From assembly GCF_032854445.1 (NCBI RefSeq), contig NC_088300.1, forward strand, positions 22,117,608 to 22,181,607: DNA of 64,000 nt. Reading direction: 5' to 3'. The position numbers were made by a program, and so were the translations under genes. The stretch's first letter is position 1. Each line of letters starts with the position of its first letter. The notes under the pieces were generated by a model that was not told the DNA's origin, made no database searches, and saw only the letters and a list, made by a program, of their open reading frames with translations. Below are positions 50,818-63,632 of the stretch, piece by piece. Source of the stretch: Liolophura sinensis (taxonomy: Eukaryota > Mollusca > Polyplacophora > Chitonida > Chitonidae).

Positions 50818-52211
50818 CCTGGCCAGTTAACAGCTTATAGTGGTGAAGATAAGATCCTGATGCTATTTGCCAGAACAGCTTAAAGCCTAAAGACGATAGT
50901 AAAGTGCAAAAAATTTTCCACTGAGGTCTGAAGCAGAGAAATAAAAGGAGCCAGACCCCTTTACGTACACCTCTAGTTGTCTTATCCACAATGAACATGA
51001 AATATATCAACGCTGGGGTGAAAAAGTATCATTTAAATGCAATTACCTACCATGCAGATATAAAATCACCAAGTACAGCCACCATCTGAACAGTTAATGA
51101 GTAAAAAATCATCTCAACAATTTCTTTGAATACTAATCTGCGCAACAGGTGAGCTACGTTTTTAAAACTTTCAAAAACTAGGGTAGATAAGAAATTTGGC
51201 CTTTTTCGCTGTTTCAGACCCCTCTCAAAATGGAAGGGCTGGAAAATTTGTGCACTTTACTATGGCCTTAAAATGAACATGGGCTTGACTAAGGTGCAAA
51301 TTGAATAAATTCAAGGACTGGGGTGTACAATGAACAATACTCGAATAATTTATCTAGATATGACGGCAATGTAAAATTCTGAAACCGATTCAACGTATTA
51401 AATTTTTTACTTAAGGTAAAAGTTTAAGGTTTAATACTATGCGAAGTGTTTTTGTTAGACAAGGTGTAATAGCTTTGTCGTATCCGTCATCAGCTTTGTG
51501 GAATTGACCCCTGGAGACACGTCCAAAGAAAAAACTAATCGGTGATAACTGTTAAACATAACACGTATAGAACATGTGTGGAGGATACGTCACATTTTCA
51601 CAATTGGTTCAGATTGATATCCAAGTTTTCCTGGTAATTTTGATGTATAATGGTTAAGTTTTCGAATTGTCATAAAACTTTAACCAGAAGGTTCATCAAA
51701 ACCTCTTCAGTCGTGATACTGTCGTACATGAGGGTTTCATTGTTGATGGGTTCGATGTCGTTATAAGGTTCTATGACTTAGTGTCTAGCAGCTGAAAGCC
51801 CATAGCTATGTGAAGAATGGTCATGTTGTATTTCACACGTTCAAGTCATCAAACAAGATAAGCTAGACAACGGTATGCTCACAACACAGAGTCTGATGGT
51901 AGCTCACTTCCAGAGAGCAACTACCAGAAAGCTGTTTTGCTCGATGAGCACAAAAAGTGCACTGCCCTGAAGCATGACTAGAAATTGTCTTCATTTTGCC
52001 AGATAAGAAAAGCTCGATGATGGACATTGCCAAGTGAGAAACTCTTCTACTACGGACTGTGATCCAAGGGTTATGTGCGCTCCTTAAAAAAGTGTTACTC
52101 TGGATCACAACCAAAATGGTAAACGGGATGATTATATATACAAGCGTTGCGTGTCATTTCTAGAACAACCCTTTCGTATTCAAATCACTAAAATATATTT
52201 CTGATAATAAT
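50818..52211. other. Intergenic, nothing recognised
   Basis: The small minus frames at 50774-51010 and 51863-52114 are unassigned. No gene is supported. Confidence 0.4.
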
Positions 52212-52301
52212 GAAGTCAAGGCATCTTTACTTAAATTTAAAAAGTTACATGAGGTTGTAATCCTCATGCCATCATCTTTCACGTTCAGATGTCTTGACTT
52301 C
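52212..52301. repeat. Nested inverted repeat / hairpin
   Basis: The outer arms GAAGTCAAGGCATCT (52212) and AGATGTCTTGACTTC (52287) pair at 14 of 15 positions. An inner perfect pair, CATGAGG and CCTCATG, is separated by 7 bases. It could fold as a two-part hairpin or be a very short MITE-like relic. Confidence 0.65.
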
Positions 52302-53409
52302 TTCACTAATATCAGTGAACCCACGTAAGACTATGAGTTTGAAGCAGGATATAGCAGATTTCTGTTTGATATGATCAGAAATAGTTTCAACAGATCAACA
52401 CCCAACGCACACATCACGTGTTACTTACAGTGCTAATACAGAAACAAAAAAGTGCGGTTTCTGCCATTTTGTATTAGAAATAAATTTTCGACGGCCCTAT
52501 CTCTGATTCTGCAATGTATCAGGCAGTCGTATAACGTTGTCCTATTTAGCCCATTAACAAAGACATCTCAATACAGAGACATGCATTAACAGAGACAAAG
52601 ACCTTAATATCTGTAATTCCATATTTTCATTATTTTCATGATGACGTAAAAAGGTGGCATGGGTTCTGCAATACATACAAATGACGTTAATATCATATAC
52701 AGCTGGAAATGCCAATGATGAAGCCGCATTATGAACATCACCATAAAGGCACAAGGGGAAACATGGTTCCTTGTGGACTGTTGTCACGTGTTGACTTCAA
52801 CAACAATAACTAGTTGCAACAGCAACATGTAAATGAAATCAGTCAAAGAAACATAACAAAATTTTGTAATATCTTGTATAAGGACGAGATTTCGTACCCA
52901 CTTTCGAACAAAGAAAGGTCTATGTTAGTCAGCAATTCTTCTACAACACTTAGTCCTTTTTTTTTACTGCGCTATTCCGACACACGAAGGTTACACACAA
53001 AACTACACTGATCACACTATGCGCATGACGGAGATTTCTTTGTTCAGCACATCTCGCAGTTATGTCCTTTACATCCACACGTGTCAAATGACATCAACCA
53101 ACGGTATTGACTGTACTGTCGACGAAGTTTCCGCACACGATTTCCCGCAACATCTCATCAGAAAATAACTTGTATCTTTCTTCACAGAAGTACACGTCCG
53201 CTGGCCTGGCACTGATTTTAAAAAAGCAGGCTGAAGGATGGTCTGCATAAAGCCACTGCCACTTCTAGAAAGCCGTGTGGATTGGCCTGTGCTTGTGCCG
53301 AACCCGGCTTACGCGGTTCGGCAGAGTTCAAAACATCCACAGAAAATGCGTGGAGCTCAGAAAAGAATGGAGTATTCCAGGAATCTGCGCAGGCGCATGG
53401 CATCCCATA
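52302..53409. other. Region downstream of globin 2
   Basis: Presumed 3' UTR and flank of globin 2 (minus strand). I see no clear AATAAA on the minus strand near the stop. No other gene was recognised. Confidence 0.4.
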
Positions 53410-53550
53410 TCAAGATATATCTGCAGAATAGCCACTTTGTACTGTTTTCAGAATAAATTTAATTGTAATTTTATAAATAACGTCCATGTTTTCGGAATAC
53501 CTGTCTCCCAAGGTCAGCTGCACAGATTCTAAAAAAGGAATCTCCATCCA
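53410..53550 (-). CDS. Globin 2 (globin X-like), last exon
   Basis: On the minus strand the acceptor TTTTTAATTTTCAG precedes TGGATGGAGATTCC. It encodes 46 residues and a TGA stop: helix G remainder (MEIPFLESVQLTLGD) and helix H (NMDVIYKITIKFILKTVQSG), ending YSADIS. Over the shared 41 residues 21 match globin 1. The intron phase (0, G7.0) is the same. The C-terminus lacks the Glu/Pro-rich tail of globin 1. The gene is convergent with globin 1; the two stop codons are 5.7 kb apart. Confidence 0.9.
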   Translation of the reverse strand, partial: WMEIPFLESVQLTLGDRYSENMDVIYKITIKFILKTVQSGYSADIS

Positions 53551-56500
53551 CTGAAAATTAAAAACATATATATAACAATTAAAATGAGTGTCAGGAGCTA
53601 TATATATGAAATTATTCCTGTACAATAAAAATGTAAATAGTGAAAATGTGAAACAAACAGTTTAAATGAAATGACAGACCCACCTACCGATTGAGTTATT
53701 GATTCATTGATTTACAAAGACAGTGATAGTTAGATATGTTTACGCAGAAGATCATTTTCTTACAATGTAATAATAAATTGATATATACAGATGCATATAT
53801 AGTTACCATTTTTGGATATAATTGTAAATCTATAACCGTTTTTTCCAAACTATGCCCAGGTATGTAGAAAAGTTTGTGCGAGCCCACTTTTGGTGACAAG
53901 AAAATTATAAACAGTCAGTTCTCGTGGCAGATACGAGGGTTCCATTAGTTATATTCTGAAGAGTGCCTTCCTGTACATGGAGCCTGGGAGAACTGGCGTG
54001 CTGATGACAGGCCGAGTCCGCTTAATGGACCATTACCGCCCGTCGCTTCGGAGACACTGTCTCCACGGAACGTTCTTAGTGGCCAGCGAAACAGTAATTG
54101 ACTCGAAGGGGCTTATTGTGCTCTGTTCAAGACGTGGAGGAAAAAGTGTCCATTACGAAAGTGGAGCGAGGTGCGCTAAGTCTATAGCCTAATCTGGTAA
54201 TCCTATAGATTCCCCTATGCCTTGTCGTAACTGAATATCTGCAGATCGCATACGGTGCAGCAACAATTTGGTCTGCTTAAAAAGGGCAAATGAAATTGTG
54301 TGTATCGGAAGTTTTACTGCATAAAATAAAGGTGATGTTTATACACTTTCAGCCGAATCTGATAAATGTGATTTTATTCCAGGCGATGGAAAGTAATCAG
54401 GGACAGACATTTAATCAATGCCATGTTGTCGATTGGTTGGAAATCGCTATACGGTTAACCCAGTCAAAGCCTCTACGACAGTGAAAGCATCGACGTCACG
54501 TGAACCTTCATTGTAAAAAAAAATTGGCAAAACGTTATCTGTGTAAAAGTGAGCATGCTAGTCCGGGTTATAAATGTTATGTTAGGATGAAACTTTAAAC
54601 AATTGTGATATCTTTCTGGAATCTGGAAATCCCATGTGTGTTTGCATGACCCAGAGGCGTCAGTTTTACGATTGAGGTTCTTGTACACCTGTGCAGGAGT
54701 AACACACCCAACTATTTGCAACATTTGCTCTCTAAGAATTGTGATAAAAGATATAAGATAACTGTCAGATTTCATCTTCCGACTACAGGGTTAACATTCC
54801 AGAATACACCTCTATATATGTTTTCACACAAGACTATTTTTTGCTTAATATTAATTTATTTCTGCAAGATGTTGATGTACAAGAGCACGCAGTATTTCTC
54901 TATGGTTCCAGTATTATTTACAATCTATCACTATCACTATCTGTCACTATTCCAGGCACCACCACCATCAACAGTGAAGGAATGATTATTGCTTAAAGCC
55001 ACATCGACAATATTTCAGCGTGTCGTGATGAGTCACCAAAGTGTACTGTTGCTGTATTATACGGTGTATGTAAACCACCATAATGATACACGTCAACCAA
55101 GTCAACAGCTCTCCTGTCTTATTAATCCAGAACCTACCGTAAGTTTAATGAAATAGGCAACTTCCATGCATAATATATATTATAGATAGTAGGCCTACAT
55201 GCAATTTGTAGCGATTTTCCCTTTTAGAACTTATTATCTGGAGTAGGTGTCTGTCTCTGTATAATATCACCAATCAATTCACTACTTTGTAACACTCAGA
55301 AGACTGTCTTTCAGGTTGGAATCTATCACTGTTAACATAAGGTAAAAAGATGTCTTCTCCATAAATGTCTTCAAGTAGTATATATATCTGGTTTCCTTGG
55401 TAATCGTGGTTTCGCGAAATTTATTACTTATAAGAATGTGTACTATATCATGTTAAACAATCACTTGTATGTATCACAATAAAACTCTCAGTTCTTGTTT
55501 CCGGTTCAACAAATAAAACAACACTTTACTAACATCAATGCTGTATTTTCCATCTATGCTCTTCATCTTAATAGTTCACCTCCTGAGACCATCTGAGGCT
55601 TAACAGACCATCCATCCTATTCTTAACAGACCATCCATCCTATACCATCTTCAGTTTTTCTACAGACTCAGTCCTATTTATACTTTTCTGACAATGTGGG
55701 TAGAGCTAAAGCTGAATTTCACGCAAAAAACACGTCACATCTATTAGAGTTAATCTCCCAAAAAACTCTCTATAATTTTCTACGTCGACAGATGTAAAAG
55801 TGATCGTGCCACACTTGGATTTATAATGGGTGTTTTCTAAAGTTCGAGTAACGAAAAGTATAATTGCAGACAAAATGGCGGCAAGTGGGCCTAGAACGCT
55901 GCCGGTAGAAACACTTGTCAGAATAGTGGACTTCTTCCATCTAAAGAGATTATAGAAAGCAATTTACAACTGCAGATTCGTAAAAATATTCACCTTTAGA
56001 AATTTCTGTACGCTAAACTACAGCGAATTATAACTTCATATTCGCTCCAAACATGCTTCAACATATTTAGCATCAGTGTCTAACAGCATTTTAGAGTTAG
56101 TAGTTTTGTAGAAACTCACTTCGAAGCTATGCAAAGGTTCACAGTGGAGATATTGAAGAGGCTCAGGAGTGTTGGCTCTGTTGAAATAAGTATGCCGTTC
56201 AGCGTGGGGCTCCATACGGTTAAAATATATAAAATAGAAATATCAGCAAACCGCTTCCTGCCACACTATCCTGTCATCAGGAAATGTCAGGAAATGTCAG
56301 CTCGAGACAAGTAAAAAGATGTTTTATTATGCCGAAAAGTGGAAGAAAAAGGAAATGGTCTGTTGAAACTTTAAATCACTAAACTTACGAAATCTATAGC
56401 AAAACAGACCACCATCTTCCTGTTTACTTTCCAAACAAGCGGACGATAGAGTTGAAAAAGGGAGATAACTGTGTAAACTAAACGCACGTGACGGTTGGCT

Positions 56501-57667
56501 GTTACAGCACGAGACGTTGGCCATTGCCCCGCAAACGTAGGAAATTACGTTGTGAGCGTGTCGTTGCTTTACTTAAGCATGTTATCGTTGTACATCATGT
56601 TTTATGGAATAGCATATGACTAGTGGAAAACAAGAATCACTCTTCCACTCTTCCAGCTTATACCATCATGCCCATGCAAAATCACGCGACAAGAAATTTT
56701 GTACAAAAACTGACGTATTTTACCCTAGTACGGCTAGCGGTAACGTTGAAAGTCATTGATGCAGCAGTACAGGGACACACGAGGCGTACTAAATGAATAA
56801 TGTATGTAATTACCTGATTATTTATGGTGACTAAATATTAAGTGACTAAAGAAGATTAATTTCTAAAGCTGGCACGATTCAGAATGCACCGTAAAGATTT
56901 GATGAATACAAACCAATCAGCACTAAAGCTTTTATATGTAAGGTACTTGCTCACATTTAGATTTAACTATCAGAGCTTTTGATCGACGTCATGAGCAAAT
57001 GTGAAGGTCATTTTGACCTTTTATACTGGCCGGTATTGAATGAATTAAAGAATGATTATGGCTTAACATTACACATTGGCATGCAATAGTGAGAAAAGGG
57101 TATTGAAAATGTTGTATGTTTTGTATTTGGGATCACTGCTTGCTCTATATTGCCCTTGCATCATTATGCTCTAAATAGGGATATGTTGCATGTCTAATAA
57201 ATTCTGTTGAATGTAAATTTGTTGTTTTTATTTAAACATATGCCTTTAATCTGAATTATACTGATATTTGTGATTGTATTAAAAACATAAATATGATCAA
57301 AACCCAGATTGAACACATTTGTCAGCTGAAAAGACCAAATTGTAATGCAAATATGTTTATTAAACAGGTGTTACATCATCATTTATAACATTATTACGCA
57401 AAGACACTAGAGGTGGTCCCAAATACCCACCATATAACAATTATTTTCATGTGTTCTTTTCTGATTAAAGAAAAATCGAAAAGATATTGAAGGCCACATT
57501 TACAACTTACTTTTCTCGCTTTTTCATCTGAACTTTTAGCCTCAAAATTCTCATCCATGTAATTAACCAAAAGCAGTCATGAGGGCGAAAAAGTAACAGT
57601 TTTACCGTAAAATAAATGTACCGGACTGCGGACTTGCACTTGTGAGGAAGAATTCTTTTTTAGCTAT

Positions 57668-57715
57668 TGGGGAGAGGGAGGGTGGGGTGGGGGGTGGGGG
57701 GTAGGGGGTGGGGGT
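57668..57715 (+). other. G-rich run with G-quadruplex potential
   Basis: Seven or more runs of three or more G separated by one or two bases (GGGTGGGGTGGGGGGTGGGG and on). This easily meets the usual four-run pattern. On the globin 2 coding strand it is C-rich, so the G-rich strand is the template strand of intron 2. Confidence 0.7.
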
Positions 57716-57868
57716 GATGGCTAATATATCCAAAGACAAACTGACAATAGACTGAATGTGCTACGATTACGCGCACCAGGGCGAATCGGGGCCAAGCCAG
57801 ATTGATGCTTGTTCCTTTATAACCCATGAGTTCCACGTTAGCGCATGCTGTCATGGCAACAATATTTA

Positions 57869-57955
57869 TATATTTGATTGGTGTTTTAAACCACATTCAA
57901 TAATATTTCATTTATACGACGGCGGTTCGCATTATGGAGGGAGGAAATGGAGTCA
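57869..57955 (-). mobile_element. SINE family 1 tail, reverse
   Basis: TATATTTGATTGGTGTTTTA then AACCACATTCAATAATATTT and CATTTATACGACGGCGGTTC, GCATTATGGAGGGAGG: reverse complement of the conserved family 1 3' half. Confidence 0.75.
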
Positions 57956-57999
57956 TATGATGGCAATGAGTCATTAGCTATGGGTACATATACTGTGTC

Positions 58000-58190
58000 T
58001 CTTTGCGGTAGGGTGAGTCCACGCCGCCAAAGTGGTGCCGCCACTGAAGTAACATATCGAAGACACCAGACATGATACTCCACCCAGTCACATTATACTG
58101 ACACCTGGCCAACCAGTCCTGTTTCCTTGTTCTAACCTCTTAGTGCTGAGCGCCAAACGAGGCAGCAACAAGTTCCATTTTTAAGTCTTT
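58000..58190 (-). mobile_element. SINE-like family 2, reverse copy
   Basis: CACCAGACATGATACTCCAC then CCAGTCACATTATACTGACA matches the reverse complement of 15075-15125. The end GGCAGCAACAAGTTCCATTT then TTAAGTCTTTGG matches the window's first bases. Confidence 0.65.
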
Positions 58191-58291
58191 GGGATCTCCC
58201 AACCTCATTTCATTGGGAACTTACAGAACGTAGAATGTAGGTCAAAAACACTTCATTAATTGATGACATAAAAGTCGTTTATTGAACTTAC

Positions 58292-58523
58292 CTGGAAAAG
58301 CTCTGCGACAAATCCTGAGAATCGTCCATGTGACTGTCCCACCCGATTAAGGACATCATAGACGTAATCTACGTTATCAATGTTAGAGATGGCCTCATCC
58401 ATTGTGCTCATCACTAGCAAGGCATGCTTCTCCAAAGCCTCATTTTCTCTCAAGGCGTCCTCAGAATCTAAGTCTTTGAAGTTGCTGAAGAGCCTCTTTA
58501 GATCACTATTGATTTTGAACAAC
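58292..58523 (-). CDS. Globin 2 (globin X-like), haem-pocket exon (presumed exon 2 of 3)
   Basis: On the minus strand the acceptor TTCTTTCAG... (CTCTCTTTCAG|GTTGTTC) and donor CAG|GTAAGT bound 232 bases, the same length as globin 1 exon 2. It encodes one base of the B12 codon plus 77 residues. 39 of 77 match globin 1. Exon residues Phe12 (CD1), His33 (E7, in EKHALLVM) and His65 (F8, in VGQSHGRF) are all kept, with E7-F8 spacing of 32. Phase 2 at B12.2 and phase 0 at G7.0 match globin 1. The upstream exon with helix A and the N-terminus is not visible in the window, so acylation of this paralogue cannot be judged. It is probably functional, since no stop or frameshift is present. Confidence 0.92.
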
Positions 58524-61500
58524 CTGAAAGAGAGTATTGTTCTTATTTAGGAAATGCTTGTATGAGGTAATGTAACAGGTTAATACTTTATGTAATCTAG
58601 TGCACGTCTTTTCTGAGAAGGCTTTAAACTTATAAAAAGGCCATGTGCAATGGGTAACCCATTATATCAATACATGAAACGAGGTGTGTAATTTTTATTT
58701 TGTTCGAATATGTTGCAAAGAATATCATAAATTTGATATTCATAACAGCTTTGCATATCTATTCAGCCCATAATTTGTGATATCAAACCAACAAATGATA
58801 AGGATGAATCCTGTTTTGACAGGGCTGTAAAGGAGATGCAGGCTGATATCGATATGTTTGAAACGGTGACCATCAACTGACGCGTTCCATCTTATATAGC
58901 CTTGGGAAAGAATAAAGGAATTTTTCGTTTCGGTGAACAGAGGTGAACAGAGAACACAACACGACCAGTTAACGAGAGACTACATGATCAGATTTACGAC
59001 ATCCATAATATCAACACTGAGGCACATTGGCCCAGAAATTTTTACCTGAATCTATTCAACAATCTCCTAACGTGTACAGATTACTACTATTTTTTGCCGA
59101 TCTCACAATGTCGTAAATATCACATGGAACTTGGAAAATATAACAAAACAGTGCCTACGTTATTTTCAATAAACTTGATATCGGTTCCGCTATGGATTTT
59201 TTCCGTGTGATGGCATATACATGTGTGCATGTAGAAAAAAGATGACTGTCTGTCTCGATTGCCATGAGGTCACTGTCTGAAGAATTACCATGTGTTCAGT
59301 TGGCAAATAGAATGCTGACCCTAGATCTAAGTCCATAATCAGATATAGGCCGCATATATATTATTTATATACAGGAAAGTGTCTACACAACTGTAAGGTA
59401 ATTTTGTAGAAGTGTCATTTCGTGACGACTCTCAGATTTTACGACGGATAACGCTGTGTACACATAACGTTAAGCTTTCCTCACAAGAAAGATGCACGCA
59501 GAAATTCAAAGTTTGGTATGGTGGGAAACGGTTGTGAAAGACAAAAGAAGAAACTCTCTTAGAGAACTGTAGAACGGCACAGTTTGGAAACTCAGGATAA
59601 CAAGGTATTCTATTTAGAAGCTTGATTTCAATAAATTTATACATTAGTGGAAGGTCACCTTTCACAGGTCTAGCGCAGCTATATAACTCCCTACTTCAAC
59701 TTTTTTATTTATATCTACAGAAAATATGCGACTTCATGTTAGCTTCTGTCTGCGTTGAAATATAAGATTGAGAATCGAACTATCAAACCAACAAAAGAAG
59801 TCAGGCAGCGGATATCAAGACGGTAGTATACAAATTTCTCTGACAGTACATGTATAATCACACGGATAAAACAGCTTGGCGTGTTATTGTGGTTTTATAT
59901 CAGTCAAAGTGCGTGGTTTCTAATGTTTACCATTTGGCTGGACTTTATGTGTATGTCTTCGACGGCGTGTTTAATATAACCCGAGAACAGTTGGCATGAC
60001 ACACGTGATGTGTAAAGACCAACGATCGATGCTACTCCGATATTGACGACATTACATTACATATTTTATTCTAAAATAGATGAAAGCTTCATAATTGCGT
60101 TGCCACGGGTTATTCAAGCTCTATTCGGGAAGCGGTTAGAGGTCTTACGCTGTATAGTTTGGTGGTGAAAGGCAACCTATGCATGGAGATATAGATATGA
60201 CGTTCGCATGCAATACCTGACCCAGCCCGGATCCATGGCGATAATATTGGTTTGGAGTTCTGGGATAGATCAGAACAGCAGAGTGGAGACATAGCCAAGG
60301 GTCAGCTTAATGCTGTATCGGTTTACGTGACGAATGGCCGCCATAAAGGTCACTTAATCAAATATTCGAGTACATAAACACAACGGATTGCCCCCTCGAC
60401 GAAAACCCACACAATGTAGCATGGAATTACAGTTACTCTGTGGTGAAAAATGTTTGAAATAACAAAAAAAGGAATATTACGAACTGTAAAATTAGTTCAA
60501 GTTAACAGAGGTACTGGTGACTATGACAAAAAGGTGGATATCGGAAATATCAGGATAAATAAGTAGCAAAGATAACTGACTATCTATGCACAACACCACT
60601 AATATAGTTCAACAATATCTGTAACATCAAGCAAAGCTGATCAAGGGTTAACAATACAGGCATGCAGGGTCACTAACGAATAAAAATACCGGCAATATCG
60701 GCAATATCAGCAAAGAGTGATCTGTGTTCATCAATATCACCCATTGGTAGTATACTGGTGAACAATAGCGGTAATTCCATCCAATAGGAAATCACTAGTG
60801 AACACGTGTCAAACACGTGATCAAAGGGATGATCAGTGATGAGAAGTATCACCAACAGTAGATCTAAAGTGAACAATAACGGAAAGGAACCCAACAAATG
60901 ATTAGTGGCTGACACCATTCGGAAATCAAGAAAATGATCAACAGTTGACAATAATGGATGTTTCAGCAGCAGGTAACCGGTGCTAATGTCAGAGCAGATG
61001 GTGCCATGATATAATGATATAACCGTGCCTTGGGGAAATGGTACTACAGAGGTGTAAGTGTGTCTGGTGCTGGTGGTAGATTATAGATCCATACAATATT
61101 GACGCATGCGTGTTCCTTATCTTTTACAGCTAAACAAACGGTTTCCATGGTGAAGTTTGGAGTGATGAGGCTTTGGAGCTGAAAATCTTTAGCTTGATTA
61201 TACAGTCATCTGTACAGCATCAGAAGTAATTTTCGGCACAGTTTAGGTACCAGTAGTTACTCCTACACACTATGACAATAGAGTATATCATCACATACAG
61301 ACATAGAACAGAAGAAAAATTTGAATTCCTTTGTATTTACCACAGTTTGAATTTCAATTTCGGTAGAATTTGATTGATGTTTGGTTTATTAACTGATTGA
61401 TTAAAAGATTATTTGATTATACTTGACTTTAACAATCTGTTATGTATGACTATTTAACGTTTTCACGTACTGTTAGTCTGCGGACCTTTGTGTTGTATGT

Positions 61501-62720
61501 TATAAGCGTAACAGGCCCTGGTATCTCCTGGAATACGTTCCTTGGGATACAAAGGTGAACTGGAAACTTTTAAAGACCGGTAATACTGATGTGTATGTTG
61601 TTGTTGTTGTTGAACTGTCTGTAAAACTGTACGTCTCATTTTATATATAAAGCATTGTTTACATTGTAATATTGAGTCACTGAGTCTGTTTTCTGTTGCT
61701 GTTTTCAATACCGTAACAAATCTCATGAGACATGGTTTCCAAGAAGGCTGTAAAAAATTTGTGGACGAAATGGTACAAATGTTACATTGGTATTGTTTAG
61801 TTCATGTAATATGTAATATAATCAAGTTATGTAATACCGTACCCACTGCAGGAAGCCGAGTATATATCACTAAACTGCCAACAGTGACAATGATTAGGCA
61901 CTGCTATACAGATATGTCAATCCCGCGAATCAACTCGAATGGTTACCAGACTGGCAATGGTAAGCAATGAGTTCGGCGTGAAGTGAGTAGTAGGCCTAAT
62001 GGACATCGAGCACAAAAGGCATGAAAAATGCGGCCTTAGCCGATCTAACCTGTCACATAAGAAATCCGGATAAGAAACAATATACCACTAATTTGCACCC
62101 GACTACACTGGCCACGAGTCACCAGTCTTCAGAAAACATGAAAGGAAGTAAGTCAAGAAGACGTATTATCATTGGCTTTGCCACCGCCTTACACTTTTCG
62201 TAAGTAAATGAAAAAGTGTGATGTGCAACTTAATAGTAGGTCTAGACATTGTGAGAGAGGAATAACTACTGGCCTATTGGTATTACCCAAGACTTCACAA
62301 AACCAGGGGATTGTTTTCAATCACTGACAAATCAATCAATCAATCAAGTGATCTGTAAAATCAATACCCGAGTCAGTTAAGAAACTCATAAATCAGTCAG
62401 TCAGCTGGAAAGTCGATCTGTCCCTCTCTTCCACTCTAACTCGGATTTATTACGGCTAAGTCAGGCCATTCAGAAAACTGCAGCCTGCATACATGTCCAT
62501 TAGTACGGGGTGGCGGTAGCTTATTAAATTACACGGGACTGCCGACTATATAAATCATGCTCGGATGACTTGAGGGCTAGTACAATGCCAGCGATAATGC
62601 CAATTGGCCTTGTCAGTATGTCAGTTCTATCATCGGGTTACTTATAAAGGACTGAGCACGGCTTCACATCACTATGGTTGTTATAAACTTGTAAGGGCTT
62701 TGTAAAACTTGAGGGTCGAA
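58524..62720. other. Presumed globin 2 intron 1 (partial)
   Basis: If exon 1 lies beyond the window, this is intron. Minus-strand donors I checked near 60145, 61338 and 63900 are not preceded by a helix A-B coding stretch. A degenerate ATATCA/GTGAACAATA-rich stretch lies at 60540-60960 and a (TTG)5 run at 61598-61612. No gene was recognised. Confidence 0.45.
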
Positions 62721-62724
62721 CAAC

Positions 62725-63632
62725 GTTCGACTGGAAGCGGTTGTATGGATCGAGTGTTCGATTTGCAGCGGATGTATGGATCGAGTGTTGGATTTGCAGT
62801 GGTTGTACTGATCGAGTGTTCGATTTACAGCGGTTGTATGGATCGAGTGTTCGATTTACAGCGGTTGTATGGATCGAGTGTTGGCTTTGCAGTGGTTGTA
62901 TGGATCGAGTGTTGGATTTGCAGCGGGTGTATGGATCGAGTGTTGGATTTGCAGCGGTTGTATGGATCGAGTGTTCGATTTGCAGTGTTTGTATGGATCG
63001 AGTGTTGGATTTGCAGCGGATGTATGGATCGAGTGTTGGATTTACAGCGGTTGTATGGATCGAGTGTTGGATTTGCAGTGGTTGTATGGATCGAGTGTTC
63101 GATTTGCAGCGGATGTATGGATCGAGTGTTCGATTTACAGCGGTTGTATTGATCGAGTGTTTGATTTGCAGTGGGTGTATGGATCGAGTGTTTGATTTGC
63201 AGTGGTTGTATGGATCGAGTTTTCGATTTGCAGTGGTTGTATTGATCGAGTGTTCGATTTACAGCGGTTGTATGGATCGAGTGTTCGATTTACAGCGGTT
63301 GTATTGATCGAGTGTTCGATTTGTAGTGGTTGTATGGATCGAGTGTTCGATTTACAGCGGTTGTATTGATCGAGTGTTGGATTTGCAGTGGTTGTATGGA
63401 TCGAGTGTTCAATTTCCAGTGGTTGAATGGATCGAGTGCTCGATTTGCAGTGGTTGTATGGATCGAGTGTTCGATTTGCAGCGGGTGTATCGATCGAGTG
63501 TTCAATGTGCAGCCGTTGTGTGGGCCGAATGTTCGATTTGCAGTGGTTGTGTGGATCAAGTGTTCAATTTGCAGCGGTTGTATCGATCTAATGTTCGATT
63601 TGCAGCGGTTGTATCGATCGAGTGTTCTATAT
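62725..63632 (+). repeat. 31-bp satellite, about 29 units, open in all three forward frames
   Basis: The unit is about TGTATGGATCGAGTGTTCGA plus TTTGCAGCGGT, 31 bp, repeated almost without length change. Because 31 leaves remainder 1 on division by three, every frame reads the same three-unit cycle, and the consensus has no stop. This gives forward frames of 147, 188, 108, 110 and 107 residues and a minus frame of 89. All show a 31-residue super-repeat (for example MDRVFDLQRLYGSSVRFA). I treat it as non-coding satellite. Confidence 0.9.

Larger units (their letters stand above)
53551..58291 (-). other. Globin 2 intron 2 (4.7 kb)
   Basis: GT...AG on the minus strand, phase 0. It contains a 23-bp doublet (CAGACCATCCATCCTATTCT type, 55602-55642), the G-run at 57.7 kb and two reversed SINE pieces near its 5' end. 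The open frame at 53977-54192 is unassigned. Confidence 0.75.

Noticed and set aside
61340-61480. Globin 2 exon 1 ending at the minus-strand GTAAAT near 61343
   Set aside because: The upstream reading has stops and lacks the helix A Trp and helix B pattern.
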